In this document: positions 8,633 through 17,095 of the stretch, piece after piece
Numbering within the stretch: the stretch's first letter is position 1
Layout: each line of letters opens with the position of its first letter
Source of the DNA: DASQZT01 sp963728965
Lineage (GTDB): Bacteria > Acidobacteriota > Terriglobia > Bryobacterales > Bryobacteraceae
DNA: 64,000 nt
Assembly (NCBI GenBank): GCA_963728965.1
Contig: CAVSMH010000006.1
Coordinates: forward strand, 558,001 to 622,000
Reading direction: 5' to 3'
Program-made: the position numbers and the translations under genes
The notes under the pieces: generated by a model
Databases searched by the model: none
What the model saw: only the letters and a program-made list of their open reading frames with translations
What the model was told of the DNA's origin: nothing

Positions 8633-9664
8633 ATGGCATCGGGAACTCCGCAGACGATCGTGATCCGCAAGGCGACTCCCACCGATCACCCGAACCTGCT
8701 CGATTTCTGGCAACGGTATCTGACCCCGCGCGTCGCCGAAGTCTTTCGCTGGCGGGAGGAGACGGGCGCTGCCTGGGGTGGCAACGCCCCCTACCTGGCG
8801 GAGCAGGATGGCGTGCTGTTGGGCGCAATGAACACTGTCGGGGTCGATATCGGATGGCGGGGGCAGCTTACCCGCGCGGTCTGGCAGACGGATGTGGTCG
8901 TATCTCCCGCCGCGCGTGGCAAAGGCATCGTCACCCGCATGATGCGGGAGGCGGCCGCGAAGCACCCGATGGTGCTGGGGAAGGGGACTACCGCCGCAAT
9001 GTACGCCGCCAAGAAGAAGTTCGGTTTTCGCGATGTGCCGCATCCGAATTTCCTGGTTTGCCCGCTGACGCCTTTCTATCCGGTGGGCCCGTTAACCAGG
9101 CGGGTCAAATATGCCTTGGGTTATGCATCGAGCCGGTGGCGGCGGCGCGGCGCCGGAAATCTCGGATTTCGAATCTCGGCCGTGAGCGGCTTCTCCGCGG
9201 AATTCGACGCCCTGGCGGCGAAGCGGATGGCCGGTGAATCGCTGGCGCCCTGGAAGCCGGCCGCGCACCTGCAATGGCGATACGCGACCGCCCCCGGCCG
9301 GTCCTACCGCATCCTGCGCGCCGATGGCGCCGAAGGCTTGCGCGGCGCGGTGGTGCTGCGCGGTCCCGCAGGAGAGGAGCGGCAGGCCTGGATCGTGGAT
9401 ATTCTCGCCGACCCCGGCGATTCAGACACGGTTGATGCCCTGATCCACGGCGCCCGGGATCTGCTCTCGGCCGACGGCGCCGCGTCGATCTGGGTATACG
9501 CTACGTCCCTTCGCATGCGCGGCCGCCTGCTCCAAGCGGGCTATCTCGAGACCGTCCGCACGCCGCGTTTCACCTATTTCGTCTCGGGAACCGTGCCGTT
9601 CGATCCCGACGCTGTCGAGTGGAATTTCTTCGATGGCGATGGGGACTGCGAGCTCTATCCCTGA
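8633..9664 (+). CDS. GNAT-family N-acyltransferase
   Basis: 343 residues from the ATG at 8633, preceded by GGGAGG. The first 150 residues or so form a GNAT domain: an IRKATPTDHPNLLDFW start, then VWQTDVVVSPAARGKGIVTRMM, where R-G-K-G-I is the acetyl-CoA pyrophosphate loop of motif A. The rest (about 160-343) resembles a second, degenerate acyltransferase lobe, as in GNAT-like proteins of exopolysaccharide clusters. It would acylate an amino group, possibly one exposed by the deacetylase three genes upstream. Last gene of its cluster, with a GC hairpin 6 bp after the stop. Confidence 0.75.
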   Translation: MASGTPQTIVIRKATPTDHPNLLDFWQRYLTPRVAEVFRWREETGAAWGGNAPYLAEQDGVLLGAMNTVGVDIGWRGQLTRAVWQTDVVVSPAARGKGIVTRMMREAAAKHPMVLGKGTTAAMYAAKKKFGFRDVPHPNFLVCPLTPFYPVGPLTRRVKYALGYASSRWRRRGAGNLGFRISAVSGFSAEFDALAAKRMAGESLAPWKPAAHLQWRYATAPGRSYRILRADGAEGLRGAVVLRGPAGEERQAWIVDILADPGDSDTVDALIHGARDLLSADGAASIWVYATSLRMRGRLLQAGYLETVRTPRFTYFVSGTVPFDPDAVEWNFFDGDGDCELYP

Positions 9665-9669
9665 ACGCA

Positions 9670-9686
9670 CCCCGCCCGCCGCGGGG
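9670..9686 (+). terminator. GC-rich hairpin after the GNAT gene
   Basis: CCCCGC (9670-9675) and GCGGGG (9681-9686) form a perfect 6-bp stem with loop CCGCC, starting 6 bp after the GNAT stop. There is no downstream T-run, so its role as a terminator is tentative. Confidence 0.4.
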
Positions 9687-9689
9687 TCA

Positions 9690-9850
9690 GTGCACGCCCT
9701 GGCCCGGCCCTCTGGTATCCGCCACCGGCGGAAATGGCATGGGCCGCAAGTAGTCCGCCATCATATTAAGGATATTCGGCCGCGGCGGGCGACCGCGCCG
9801 CCGGCAGCTCCGAGGATGGCCAGGAGCTCCCGGCGGGAGTGAGTGAGCAT
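9690..9850 (-). pseudogene. remnant of a Tat-exported protein gene
   Basis: Reading leftward from the ATG at 9848-9850, the first 29 codons encode SRRELLAILGAAGGAVA, a textbook twin-arginine signal (S-R-R-x-L-L plus a hydrophobic stretch), and then stop at 9761-9763. In another frame the sequence continues as a short coding-like stretch (MADYLRPMPFPPVADTRG) that stops near 9690. This looks like the start and perhaps the tail of a Tat substrate with its middle deleted. It lies 33 bp downstream of the BlaR1-like gene on the same strand. The parent family cannot be named. Confidence 0.4.
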
Positions 9851-9883
9851 CGCAAATCTATGCTACCTACGGCAATTCGGCTG

Positions 9884-11728
9884 TCACCGCTGCCTCGCTT
9901 CGTTGGGATTCCCGGGCGGCGGATTCCCGGGAGGCGGAGGTGGCGGAGGCGGAGGCGGAGGCACGACCGTCGGTGGTGGGGCATCCGCCGAGATGCGTGC
10001 CGCCGGCTTGGGCTGGCTGGGCTCCCGATGTCTGGCGGCCAGCGCCTTCCCCACCCAGTCGTCCGCCTGCGCGATCAACCTGTCGGATTCCGCCCCGCTG
10101 TCCACAATCATGGCCTTTGCGCGAAGCAGCAAATTCATGTAAGCCATCGCATCGGACCAGTTCGGGTCTTTGTCGAGCGCGATCTGCAGCATCCGGAAAC
10201 CCCCTTCGATTTCCGGCATGAGCTGCGCGCGCAGGCTGGCGCGCACGCTCCCGTCCGGAAGGATCCCGGGATCTTGGGGACGCATCCCGGCCGCCTGCCG
10301 GGCGCGCGTCAGTTCGCCATAGGCCATCTGCCAGTCGAACACCCCCGCGGCGTAGTAGGCGCTTCCGTTCGCCGGGTCCTGAGCGATGATCTTCATCATC
10401 AGCTCATGCGATTCCTTCGCTTGAACGGGGCTGTTCAGCGCAACCAGCCCGAATATAGCCGTTTCATTGCCGGGCTGGCTCGCCAGGACTTCCTGATACT
10501 GCCGCCGCGCCTCGTTGAATACCGCCTCCTGGTCGTAGGCCTTCGGATTGGCCGCGAAGCGGCGGACCAGCGCATTGGCAAGGTGCAGGCGGGCGTTAAG
10601 GTTGGTGGGGTCGAGCTCGGTGGCCTGGTGGAAATGCGCGACCGCCGCTGTAAAATCGCCCTGATTATAGGCCTCGGCGCCCGCCTTCACCTCGGGATAG
10701 GCGGCGCTCTGTGCGCGCGCCGAGACGGCCAGCCCCGCCGCCACGGCCACACACACCGCCAGCGCCGAGAGCCCCGCCGCCAGAGACATGCGCGCTCGTT
10801 TCAGGTTGGCGCGGCGCCCATCCATGAGGCGGCGGATGCGCTCTTCGAGGATGTCGCCGTCCAGCACACCCAGCGTGTAGCCGGGCTGGCCCATGCCGGT
10901 CATCGCCTCGGCGATTCGCATAATCGAGCGGGCATAAACCGAGGGCTCCAACAGGCGCGCGGCCACCAGCTCATCGCAGGCCAGTTCGCGGGTGCGATCG
11001 ATGCTCCGCCGCACCGCCGCCGCGGCGGGGTGGAACGAAATCGGCGCCGCCAGCACCTCGAAGAGCAGATTCATGGCGTAATCCCGCCGCGCGATATGCG
11101 CCATCTCGTGGCCGATCGCGGTAGCCAGCACATCCTCGGAAGTCTCCTCACGGAACGATTGGGGCAGGATGACCGTGCGGCCCGCTGTGACCGGTCCCGA
11201 AATCCGCGTCGACCAGAGTAGTTCTGCATCGTGGATCCCGAACGCGTTCGCGGCCCGGCGCCAGACTTCAGCCACGCCGGCCGGCGGTTCCGCCGTGTAC
11301 GCCGAGCGCCGTATACGCTGGGTCCGTAGCCAGACCTGGGCGAGCCGGGCCATTCGAAACGCCACGAACAAAAGCCAGGCGCCCAGCAGAATCGACGCGG
11401 TGGTGCGTGCCAGGGGCAGCGTCCGGTTCGCCGGCTTCGTCGCCGGACCGTGCGGCGCAGATACAAGCACTGCGGGAGGCGCGAAATCCGGTGAGCCCAC
11501 TCCGGCGGCGGGCAAGGAATAGCTCTGGGTGATTTCCGTGCGCGTGCGCACGCTTGCTAAGGGCAGCAGTAACGCCGCCAACAGGGTCAGCACCCATACG
11601 GCATGTCTGTCTCGGGCCGGCCCGTGCCGCATCCACCGGCAGGCCAGCCACGCGACTCCGGCCAGCAGGGGAATTTGCCAGAGCGCGTTCAGCAAAAAAG
11701 TGAGCAGAGAACGACTAATCGTTTCCAT
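9884..11728 (-). CDS. BlaR1/MecR1-like M56 metallopeptidase with TPR and poly-Pro C-terminus
   Basis: 614 residues. The N-terminal 290 residues or so have several TM helices and an M56 protease domain with HEMAH (about residues 207-211) and a downstream ELACDELVAARLL segment. After a further TM helix the protein does not have the penicillin-binding sensor domain of BlaR1; it has TPR-like repeats (AYNQGDFTAAVAHFHQATELD) and a proline-rich tail with 11 prolines in a row. By family analogy it would cleave or trigger cleavage of the BlaI-like repressor after a signal. Its ATG lies inside the 3' end of the repressor gene (14-bp overlap), so the two are translationally coupled. The TPR region suggests a protein or peptide ligand instead of a beta-lactam. 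Confidence 0.85.
   Translation of the reverse strand: METISRSLLTFLLNALWQIPLLAGVAWLACRWMRHGPARDRHAVWVLTLLAALLLPLASVRTRTEITQSYSLPAAGVGSPDFAPPAVLVSAPHGPATKPANRTLPLARTTASILLGAWLLFVAFRMARLAQVWLRTQRIRRSAYTAEPPAGVAEVWRRAANAFGIHDAELLWSTRISGPVTAGRTVILPQSFREETSEDVLATAIGHEMAHIARRDYAMNLLFEVLAAPISFHPAAAAVRRSIDRTRELACDELVAARLLEPSVYARSIMRIAEAMTGMGQPGYTLGVLDGDILEERIRRLMDGRRANLKRARMSLAAGLSALAVCVAVAAGLAVSARAQSAAYPEVKAGAEAYNQGDFTAAVAHFHQATELDPTNLNARLHLANALVRRFAANPKAYDQEAVFNEARRQYQEVLASQPGNETAIFGLVALNSPVQAKESHELMMKIIAQDPANGSAYYAAGVFDWQMAYGELTRARQAAGMRPQDPGILPDGSVRASLRAQLMPEIEGGFRMLQIALDKDPNWSDAMAYMNLLLRAKAMIVDSGAESDRLIAQADDWVGKALAARHREPSQPKPAARISADAPPPTVVPPPPPPPPPPPGNPPPGNPNEARQR
9906..9964. repeat. GC-rich tandem repeat coding for the poly-Pro tail
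   Basis: Two near-identical 15-bp units (GGATTCCCGGGCGGC and GGATTCCCGGGAGGC) are followed by a run of GGAGGC-type hexamers. On the minus strand these encode the PPGNP repeats and poly-proline end of the BlaR1-like protein. The G-rich plus strand has many spaced GG pairs, so length variation and G-quadruplex formation are possible. Confidence 0.7.
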
Positions 11729-12140
11729 GTGATTTCTCCCGGTCCTTGGCAGGTGTCTCCCCAGATCCGGTCTCCAGCAGTTGTTGAATCCTCCGCAACC
11801 GCTCCGGGGTCAGATGTTTGGTTTCGACCAGGCTCAGCACCAGACTGTCTGCCGAGCCTCCAAAAAAGCGATCCAGCATGTCGCCGATCGCCATCGTGGC
11901 CGCTTTCTGCCGGCTGAATACCGGCCGGTACACATACGCGCGATCCTTCAACTGGCGCTTCACTTTGCCCTTCCGGTGCAGCACGTTGAGCATGGTCTGC
12001 ACCGTGGTATAAGCCAGTTTGCGATCGACCAGCCGCGTCTGTACCGCCTGCACGTTGGCCGGGCCGGTCTCCCAGAGTACGTTCATGATCTCCAGCTCGA
12101 GAGGTGTAAGCGGCGGATGGGGAACCTTCTGTCGAGGCAC
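11715..12140 (-). CDS. BlaI/MecI-family transcriptional repressor
   Basis: 141 residues from the GTG at 12138-12140. A longer reading from a TTG at 12191 would run through the promoter, so I reject it. The winged-helix domain shows LTPLELEIMNVLWETGPANVQAVQ and AYTTVQTMLNVLHRKG, the recognition region of BlaI/MecI proteins; the C-terminal half (about residues 75-130) is the dimerisation part. These repressors block their own operon and are inactivated by the cognate M56 protease, here the next gene. The Shine-Dalgarno TAGGAG lies inside the operator repeat, so repressor binding and ribosome binding share sequence. No beta-lactamase gene is nearby. Confidence 0.88.
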   Translation of the reverse strand: MPRQKVPHPPLTPLELEIMNVLWETGPANVQAVQTRLVDRKLAYTTVQTMLNVLHRKGKVKRQLKDRAYVYRPVFSRQKAATMAIGDMLDRFFGGSADSLVLSLVETKHLTPERLRRIQQLLETGSGETPAKDREKSHGND

Positions 12141-12145
12141 ATTAG

Positions 12146-12206
12146 CTCCTAAACAATTAGGAGTATGCACGCGCGGACCGGGCTTTGTCAACTAAAATTT
12201 TAGGAG
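12146..12206 (-). promoter_or_regulatory. promoter and twin operators of the blaI-blaR1-like operon
   Basis: On the minus strand TTGACA (12191-12186) and CATACT (12167-12162) are separated by 18 bp. Operator 1 is CTCCTAA-acaa-TTAGGAG (12146-12163), a perfect 7-bp inverted repeat over the start-point region and the ribosome site. Operator 2 is the palindrome CTAAAATTTTAG (12192-12203), abutting the -35 box. The half-site TTAGGAG occurs at 12157-12163 and again at 12200-12206, 43 bp apart, about four helical turns. BlaI/MecI proteins are known to bind paired dyads around their promoters; the assignment here is inferred from position and symmetry. Confidence 0.7.
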
Positions 12207-12349
12207 GGTCGGATACCGGCGGACATCCTTGCGCCGCCGCCTGCCTGCGGCTGAGACCTTGTGCCTGACGGCGGCCCTTCAACGATCCTGACTTGGCAAT
12301 GGCACGAGCGTTCAGTTTCGCCGGAAATCTGCGGCCAGGCCGTCCCCAC

Positions 12350-13162
12350 TCAGTGCGTCATGGCGTAGGTCACGTAGTTCACGCCAATCCGCAGCGCCAA
12401 CGAAGCATACCGCTCCGGGTAGCGCGGCTCATCAGCGTATTGCCAGGCGTCGCCCAGGTCCATGTTGTGGCAAATGGCCACCACCACACGGCCCTTGTCG
12501 TCGTAAATGCCCCGCCACGCCGCGTGGTAGCCGTCCTGCTCGTACGTGCGCCCGCTCCGCAAAAACTGCGCCCCGGGCACCTGGAACCGGTCGCTCAGGT
12601 CGCTGATCATGTGAAAAATCGGATCATTGTCGGGAAGGTCCACCACTGGCCGGTCCGGATAGACCTGCCGCAGACCCTCCATGAAGACCTCCCACTCCCG
12701 CGTCCCGTGAAAGTCGTCCACCATGAGGAACCCGCCGCGATCCAGATACTCGCGCAGTCGCTTCGCCTGCGCCGCACTCAGGCCCCAGTGTCCGACCTCC
12801 ACCGCGTAGAGCCACGGATAGTCGTTCATCGGGCCCTCATCCACGTCGATCACTTCCTCCACCGATCGCGTATGAATGCGCGTCAGCCGTCGCGTCGCCA
12901 CCTCGAACAGCCGGTCCGCGCGGTTGGAGTCCACCCCCCAGCTGCTCCGCCGCCCGTAACCGCGCCCGCCATAGCGCGCCGACCGGTACCGCAGGCGCGC
13001 GAACGCAAACTCGGCTTTTTCGCCGGCGTCCGGCGGATCATCCACGGGATCCTGCATCTCCCATTCGTACTGCTGGGAATGCCGCGTCTGGAAACCCCGC
13101 ACGATCACCACCGGAGCGAGCGCCAACGTCACCAGCCCGATCGCCGCGGTTCGCTTGGTCAA
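12350..13162 (-). CDS. DUF4159 domain protein, membrane-anchored or secreted
   Basis: 270 residues if started at the TTG at 13162, which has AAGGGG upstream and places an N-terminal hydrophobic helix (AAIGLVTLALAPVVIV) directly at the start. A TTG at 13183 would add 7 residues and overlap the upstream gene. The body matches DUF4159: FAFARLRYRS, LREYLDRGGFLMVDDFHG, then GVNYVTYAMTH at the end. The domain has a glutamine-amidotransferase-like Rossmann look, but its biochemical function is unknown. It starts 10 bp after the second S9 peptidase, so it is probably the third gene of that operon; the pairing with peptidases is unusual. Confidence 0.75.
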   Translation of the reverse strand: MTKRTAAIGLVTLALAPVVIVRGFQTRHSQQYEWEMQDPVDDPPDAGEKAEFAFARLRYRSARYGGRGYGRRSSWGVDSNRADRLFEVATRRLTRIHTRSVEEVIDVDEGPMNDYPWLYAVEVGHWGLSAAQAKRLREYLDRGGFLMVDDFHGTREWEVFMEGLRQVYPDRPVVDLPDNDPIFHMISDLSDRFQVPGAQFLRSGRTYEQDGYHAAWRGIYDDKGRVVVAICHNMDLGDAWQYADEPRYPERYASLALRIGVNYVTYAMTH

Positions 13163-13172
13163 AACACGCCCC

Positions 13173-15122
13173 TTACTCTCCAATATACTTTGCTACCCAA
13201 TCCAGGTGGCGTTGCATAATATCCAGCACGAACTTGGGTTCCTGCGGCCCGTGCGGCTGCCGCGGGTACACCACCATTTCGCACGGCACGCCTTTGCGCT
13301 TGACGGCCGAGTACATTTCGTACCCCTGCGAGGTTGGCACGCGCACGTCCGCCTCGCCGTGCAGAATGAGCATGGGCGTGGTCACCTTGTCCACATGCGC
13401 CAGCGGAGACATCCGCACGTAGCGCTCCGGCTGATCGTACCACGTCCCCTCGAAATAATCGTCGAGCACCGTCGGAATGTCGTTCGTGCCCCACATCGAA
13501 ATCAGGTTGGAAAGCCCCGCCCCGGTGGCCGCCGCTTTGAAACGCGTCGTCTGCGTGATTACCCAGTTGGTCATGTAGCCGCCGTAGCTCCAGCCCATCA
13601 CCGCCAGCCGGTTGGGGTCCGCCACGCCGATCTGAATGACATAATCCACGCCCGACATCAGGTCCTGGTAATCCGCGCCGCCCCAGTCGTTCACGTTGGC
13701 GCTGCGGAACGGCAGCCCGTAACCGGTCGAACCCCGCGGATTCGCGCGCAGGACGGCCCAGCCGCGCGCCGCGAACGAGGCGATCGGGTACAGGCCCGCG
13801 TTTCCCACGAAGGTCTCGCCGAAGCCGCCGGCCGGCCCGCCGTGAATGTTCAGGATCAGCGGATACCGTTTCCCCTGCTGATAGTTCACCGGCTTCGTCA
13901 GCAGCCCTTCGATTTCCTTGCCGTCCTGCGCTTTCCAGCGGACTACTCGAGTCTCGCCGATCGGCTGCTTCGGTAGGTCAACGTTGGCCGCGCTCACGCG
14001 CACCGGTTTGGCCGCGCCCAGGTCCATCACGTACGCCTCCACCGGCTCGTCCGTCGCCTGTATCGCGAGTCCGGCGTAAGTCCCGGTCCGGTTCAGCGAC
14101 ACGCCAAACCCGAACGTTCCGCGGACAGGCTCGAACGCCACAGCGGGGGGACCGTCCACCGGCATGCCGTACAGCACCGAGTGCGTGCCCCGCGGCTCCG
14201 TAAACAGCACCCGTCCCCCGGCCCATCCCGCGATCGCCGGCGATTCATCCGCCGTCAGCGGCAGGTCGCGCGACTTCAGGTCCGTCGGCGACACCAGCGC
14301 AATGCGGCTCCCATCGATCCTTTTCGCGGTCTCGGTGCCCTTCACATACGCCAGCCATCGTCCGTCGGGCGAGTAGCGCGGCTGCGCCTCGGGAGCGGCC
14401 GAAGCGGCCACCGGCCGCACCTTTCCCGTTTCCACTTCCACTTCGTAAATATCCGACCGGCGCGCGTCGTCCGCATCCGGCGTGGGCCGTATCTCGTAAG
14501 CGATCTTGCGCGAATCGGGCGACCAGTCGAACCCGCCGACGTGATACGACCCGCTCGCCGCCTTCTTCACTGGCCGCTTGCCGTGGATATCCGGCTCCAC
14601 CGGCACCATCCACAGCGCGAAGTCCTTAGGGTTCTCGTCCACCACACGGAAATCCAGCTTCTGCCGCTTCGCCGTCTCTTCGGCCGCATCCGGCTCGCGG
14701 CCCGTGAACGCGATCCATCGCCCATCCGGCGAAACAGCGTATGCCCCCAACGTTCCGTTCCACGCGGTGAGCGCCTCCGCCTCCCCGCCATCCACCGCGA
14801 TGCGGTACACGTTGCGCTTGCCGGAGCGGTCCGAGGCGAAAAACACCCACTTCGAATCCGGCGAGAACGCCGGCGCGTTGGCCGATTTCTCGCCGCGCGT
14901 AAGTTGCACCCGGCCCGACCCATCCACGCGCGCCAGAAACACCTGTGTGAGCATCTCGCTCTTCTGGCCGTCCATGACTGCCTGCGTCTGCGTCCATGCC
15001 GCCAGCCGCCCGTCGGGCGATGGCACCGGCGCCGTCACCGTCTTCACCTTCATCGAAAGCTCCGGCGTCCATTGCCCGTACAGCACCGCCGGGAGGATCA
15101 GCACCAGCGCTTTACCGAACAT
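13173..15122 (-). CDS. S9 family prolyl oligopeptidase-type peptidase, downstream copy
   Basis: 649 residues with a short signal sequence (ALVLILPAVLYG). An N-terminal beta-propeller with repeated SPDG blades (about residues 30-380) precedes an alpha/beta-hydrolase domain. The triad is visible: Ser512 in GWSYGGYM, Asp592 in LHGEADVRVP and His624 in QPHGPQEP. Family members release dipeptides or acyl-amino acids from oligopeptides; export suggests peptide scavenging in the periplasm or outside. It starts 11 bp inside the 3' end of its paralogue and aligns with it over the full length, including nearly identical C-terminal motifs, so a tandem duplication is likely. Confidence 0.9.
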   Translation of the reverse strand: MFGKALVLILPAVLYGQWTPELSMKVKTVTAPVPSPDGRLAAWTQTQAVMDGQKSEMLTQVFLARVDGSGRVQLTRGEKSANAPAFSPDSKWVFFASDRSGKRNVYRIAVDGGEAEALTAWNGTLGAYAVSPDGRWIAFTGREPDAAEETAKRQKLDFRVVDENPKDFALWMVPVEPDIHGKRPVKKAASGSYHVGGFDWSPDSRKIAYEIRPTPDADDARRSDIYEVEVETGKVRPVAASAAPEAQPRYSPDGRWLAYVKGTETAKRIDGSRIALVSPTDLKSRDLPLTADESPAIAGWAGGRVLFTEPRGTHSVLYGMPVDGPPAVAFEPVRGTFGFGVSLNRTGTYAGLAIQATDEPVEAYVMDLGAAKPVRVSAANVDLPKQPIGETRVVRWKAQDGKEIEGLLTKPVNYQQGKRYPLILNIHGGPAGGFGETFVGNAGLYPIASFAARGWAVLRANPRGSTGYGLPFRSANVNDWGGADYQDLMSGVDYVIQIGVADPNRLAVMGWSYGGYMTNWVITQTTRFKAAATGAGLSNLISMWGTNDIPTVLDDYFEGTWYDQPERYVRMSPLAHVDKVTTPMLILHGEADVRVPTSQGYEMYSAVKRKGVPCEMVVYPRQPHGPQEPKFVLDIMQRHLDWVAKYIGE

Positions 15123-17070
15123 ATTTGTCCACCCAATCCAAGTGACGCTGCATGATGTCCAGAACGAATTTGGGCTCCTGCGGTCCGTGCGGCTGCCGCG
15201 GGTACACCACCATCTTCGTCGTCACTCCCTGTCGTTTCAGCGCGTGGTAATACTCGTAGCCCTGCGAGGTCGGCACCCGAATGTCAGCCTCACCGTGCAA
15301 GACCAGGGTCGGCGTGGTCACGTTCTTCACGTGTGTGATCGGCGAGTGCGCCCGGAAACTCTCCAGCTTCTGCCATGGCTCGCCCTCAAAGTAGTCCGGC
15401 AGGAACCCCGGGATGTCGCTCGTCCCGGTGAAGCTCCACAGGTTCGTCACCCCCGCGCCCACCGCCGCCGCTTTGAATCGCTGCGTCTGCGTAATAGTCC
15501 ACGAGGTCATATAGCCGCCGTAGCTCCAGCCCATCACCGCCAGCCGGTTCGGGTCAGCCACACCCATCGCGATCACCCGGTCCACGCCCGTCTGGTCGTC
15601 CTCATAATCCTTGCCGCCCCAGTCGTTGTAATTGGCGAAACGGAACGTCTTCCCGTAGCCGCTCGAGCCGCGCGGATTGGGCCGCAGCACCGTGTACCCG
15701 CGCGCCGAGAACACCGCGATCGGATACAGCCCGCCGCGCCCGGTGAACGTCTCGGTAAATACGCCGGTCGGCCCGCCGTGAATGTTCAGGATCAGCGGGT
15801 ATCTCTTCCCCGGCTCGTAATCCACCGGGTAGGTCAGCAGTCCCTCAATCTCCAGCCCATCTTTCGATTTCCAGCGGATCGCCTCGGTCTTCCCCATCGG
15901 ATACCTGGGCAGGTCCAGGTTGGCCCGGCTGACCCGCACCGGAGCGCCGCCGCCTACTTTCAGGAGGTACGCCTCGGGCGCTTCATCCGTGCTCTCCATC
16001 GGCAGGCCCAGGTAGGTGCCGCGCGCATTCGGCTTCATCCCGGCGCCGAGCGTGCCCTTCGCCGGCTCGAACACCACTTTCGGGGTTCCGTCGGCCGGCA
16101 TTGCGAACACGGCCACGCGCGTGCGCTTCGCTTCCCGGTATAACAGCCGTCCGTCCGCTGTCCAGCCCAGCAGTTCGGGCTGCTCATCGTAGGTTGCGGG
16201 CAGCGTGCGCGATTCCCCGCTGGCCCGCGTCAACAACACGATCCGATCCTCGTCCGCCCACTTGGGCGGGTCCGTGGAACGTTTGTAGGCCAGGTACTTG
16301 CCATCAGGGGAGTAGAGCGGCTGCTGCTCCGCCGCCGGGGTGGCCGCAATGGCTTTCACCGTCCCCGCGCTCACGTCCACTTCCGCTATATCCGAGCGGA
16401 TCCAGTCGTCGGCTTTCGGCGTCGGCTGCTCCACCATCGCGAGGGTCCGCGAATCGGGCGACCAAACCACTTCCTCCACATGGCGCTTTCCATCGGTGAG
16501 TTTCTTTTGCGCCCGTTTCCCGTTCCCGTCGGCATCCGCCGGCACCGTATAAACCGACATATTCGACGGGTCCGCGTCCACCACCCTCCAGTCGCGCTTT
16601 TCCTTCTTCTTATTCTCCTCGTCGGCGGGCGTCTCGTACCCGGTGAATGCGACCGTCTTGCCGTCCGGCGACACTTCGAATGAGCCCAGGTTGCCCTTGA
16701 ACTCGGTGATCGCCTCCGCCTCCCCAGCCGCGACCGGAATCCGGTACACCTGCCGTTTGCCGTTGCGCGCCGAAATAAAATACACCGCGCTGCCGTCGGG
16801 CGAAAATGCGGGATTGCCGGCTCCCTTGTCGCCACGCGTGAGCTGGATGCGGTGGGAGCCGTCGCCATTCGCCAGGAAGATCTGCGACACCAACTCGCTG
16901 TGCTCCGCGTCCATCACGGCTTCCGTCTGCGTCCACGCCACCTTCGACCCGTCGGGCGAAGGCACCACCTGCCCCACGGTCTTGACCTGCATGGAAAGTT
17001 CCGGGGTCCAGGACGGCGGCGCCTGGGCGAACGCAGTCACGATCGCAAAGAAAGAGACGACGCGTTTCAT
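15112..17070 (-). CDS. S9 family prolyl oligopeptidase-type peptidase, upstream copy
   Basis: 652 residues from the ATG at 17070; the reading frame is open further upstream, but the signal peptide (VVSFFAIVTAFAQA) fixes this start. It shares the SPDG-rich propeller and catalytic domain of its neighbour, with Ser516 in GWSYGGYM, Asp in LHGEADIRVP and His in QPHGPQEP. It is first in a three-gene operon. A perfect TATAAT lies only 6 nt before the ATG with no Shine-Dalgarno, so the mRNA may be leaderless. Substrate differences between the two copies cannot be inferred from sequence. Confidence 0.9.
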   Translation of the reverse strand: MKRVVSFFAIVTAFAQAPPSWTPELSMQVKTVGQVVPSPDGSKVAWTQTEAVMDAEHSELVSQIFLANGDGSHRIQLTRGDKGAGNPAFSPDGSAVYFISARNGKRQVYRIPVAAGEAEAITEFKGNLGSFEVSPDGKTVAFTGYETPADEENKKKEKRDWRVVDADPSNMSVYTVPADADGNGKRAQKKLTDGKRHVEEVVWSPDSRTLAMVEQPTPKADDWIRSDIAEVDVSAGTVKAIAATPAAEQQPLYSPDGKYLAYKRSTDPPKWADEDRIVLLTRASGESRTLPATYDEQPELLGWTADGRLLYREAKRTRVAVFAMPADGTPKVVFEPAKGTLGAGMKPNARGTYLGLPMESTDEAPEAYLLKVGGGAPVRVSRANLDLPRYPMGKTEAIRWKSKDGLEIEGLLTYPVDYEPGKRYPLILNIHGGPTGVFTETFTGRGGLYPIAVFSARGYTVLRPNPRGSSGYGKTFRFANYNDWGGKDYEDDQTGVDRVIAMGVADPNRLAVMGWSYGGYMTSWTITQTQRFKAAAVGAGVTNLWSFTGTSDIPGFLPDYFEGEPWQKLESFRAHSPITHVKNVTTPTLVLHGEADIRVPTSQGYEYYHALKRQGVTTKMVVYPRQPHGPQEPKFVLDIMQRHLDWVDKYVR

Positions 17071-17076
17071 TGGTGG

Positions 17077-17082
17077 ATTATA
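17077..17082 (-). promoter_or_regulatory. -10 box for a probably leaderless S9 operon transcript
   Basis: TATAAT on the minus strand ends 6 nt before the ATG at 17070; a normal -10 to start distance puts the first transcribed base at the A of the ATG. There is no clear -35 box. Confidence 0.5.
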
Positions 17083-17095
17083 CACCTGGGCTCGG

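Noticed and set aside
9906..9964. CRISPR-like short repeats
   Set aside because: The units are 6-15 bp, contiguous, without spacers, and code for the poly-Pro tail of the BlaR1-like protein.
12141..12191. Longer N-terminus for the BlaI-like repressor from TTG at 12191
   Set aside because: It would translate through the -10 box, and the GTG at 12140 has a proper ribosome site.
14578..16143. Plus-strand open frame across the two S9 peptidase genes
   Set aside because: Composition is that of an antisense frame and it spans the junction of two real genes.
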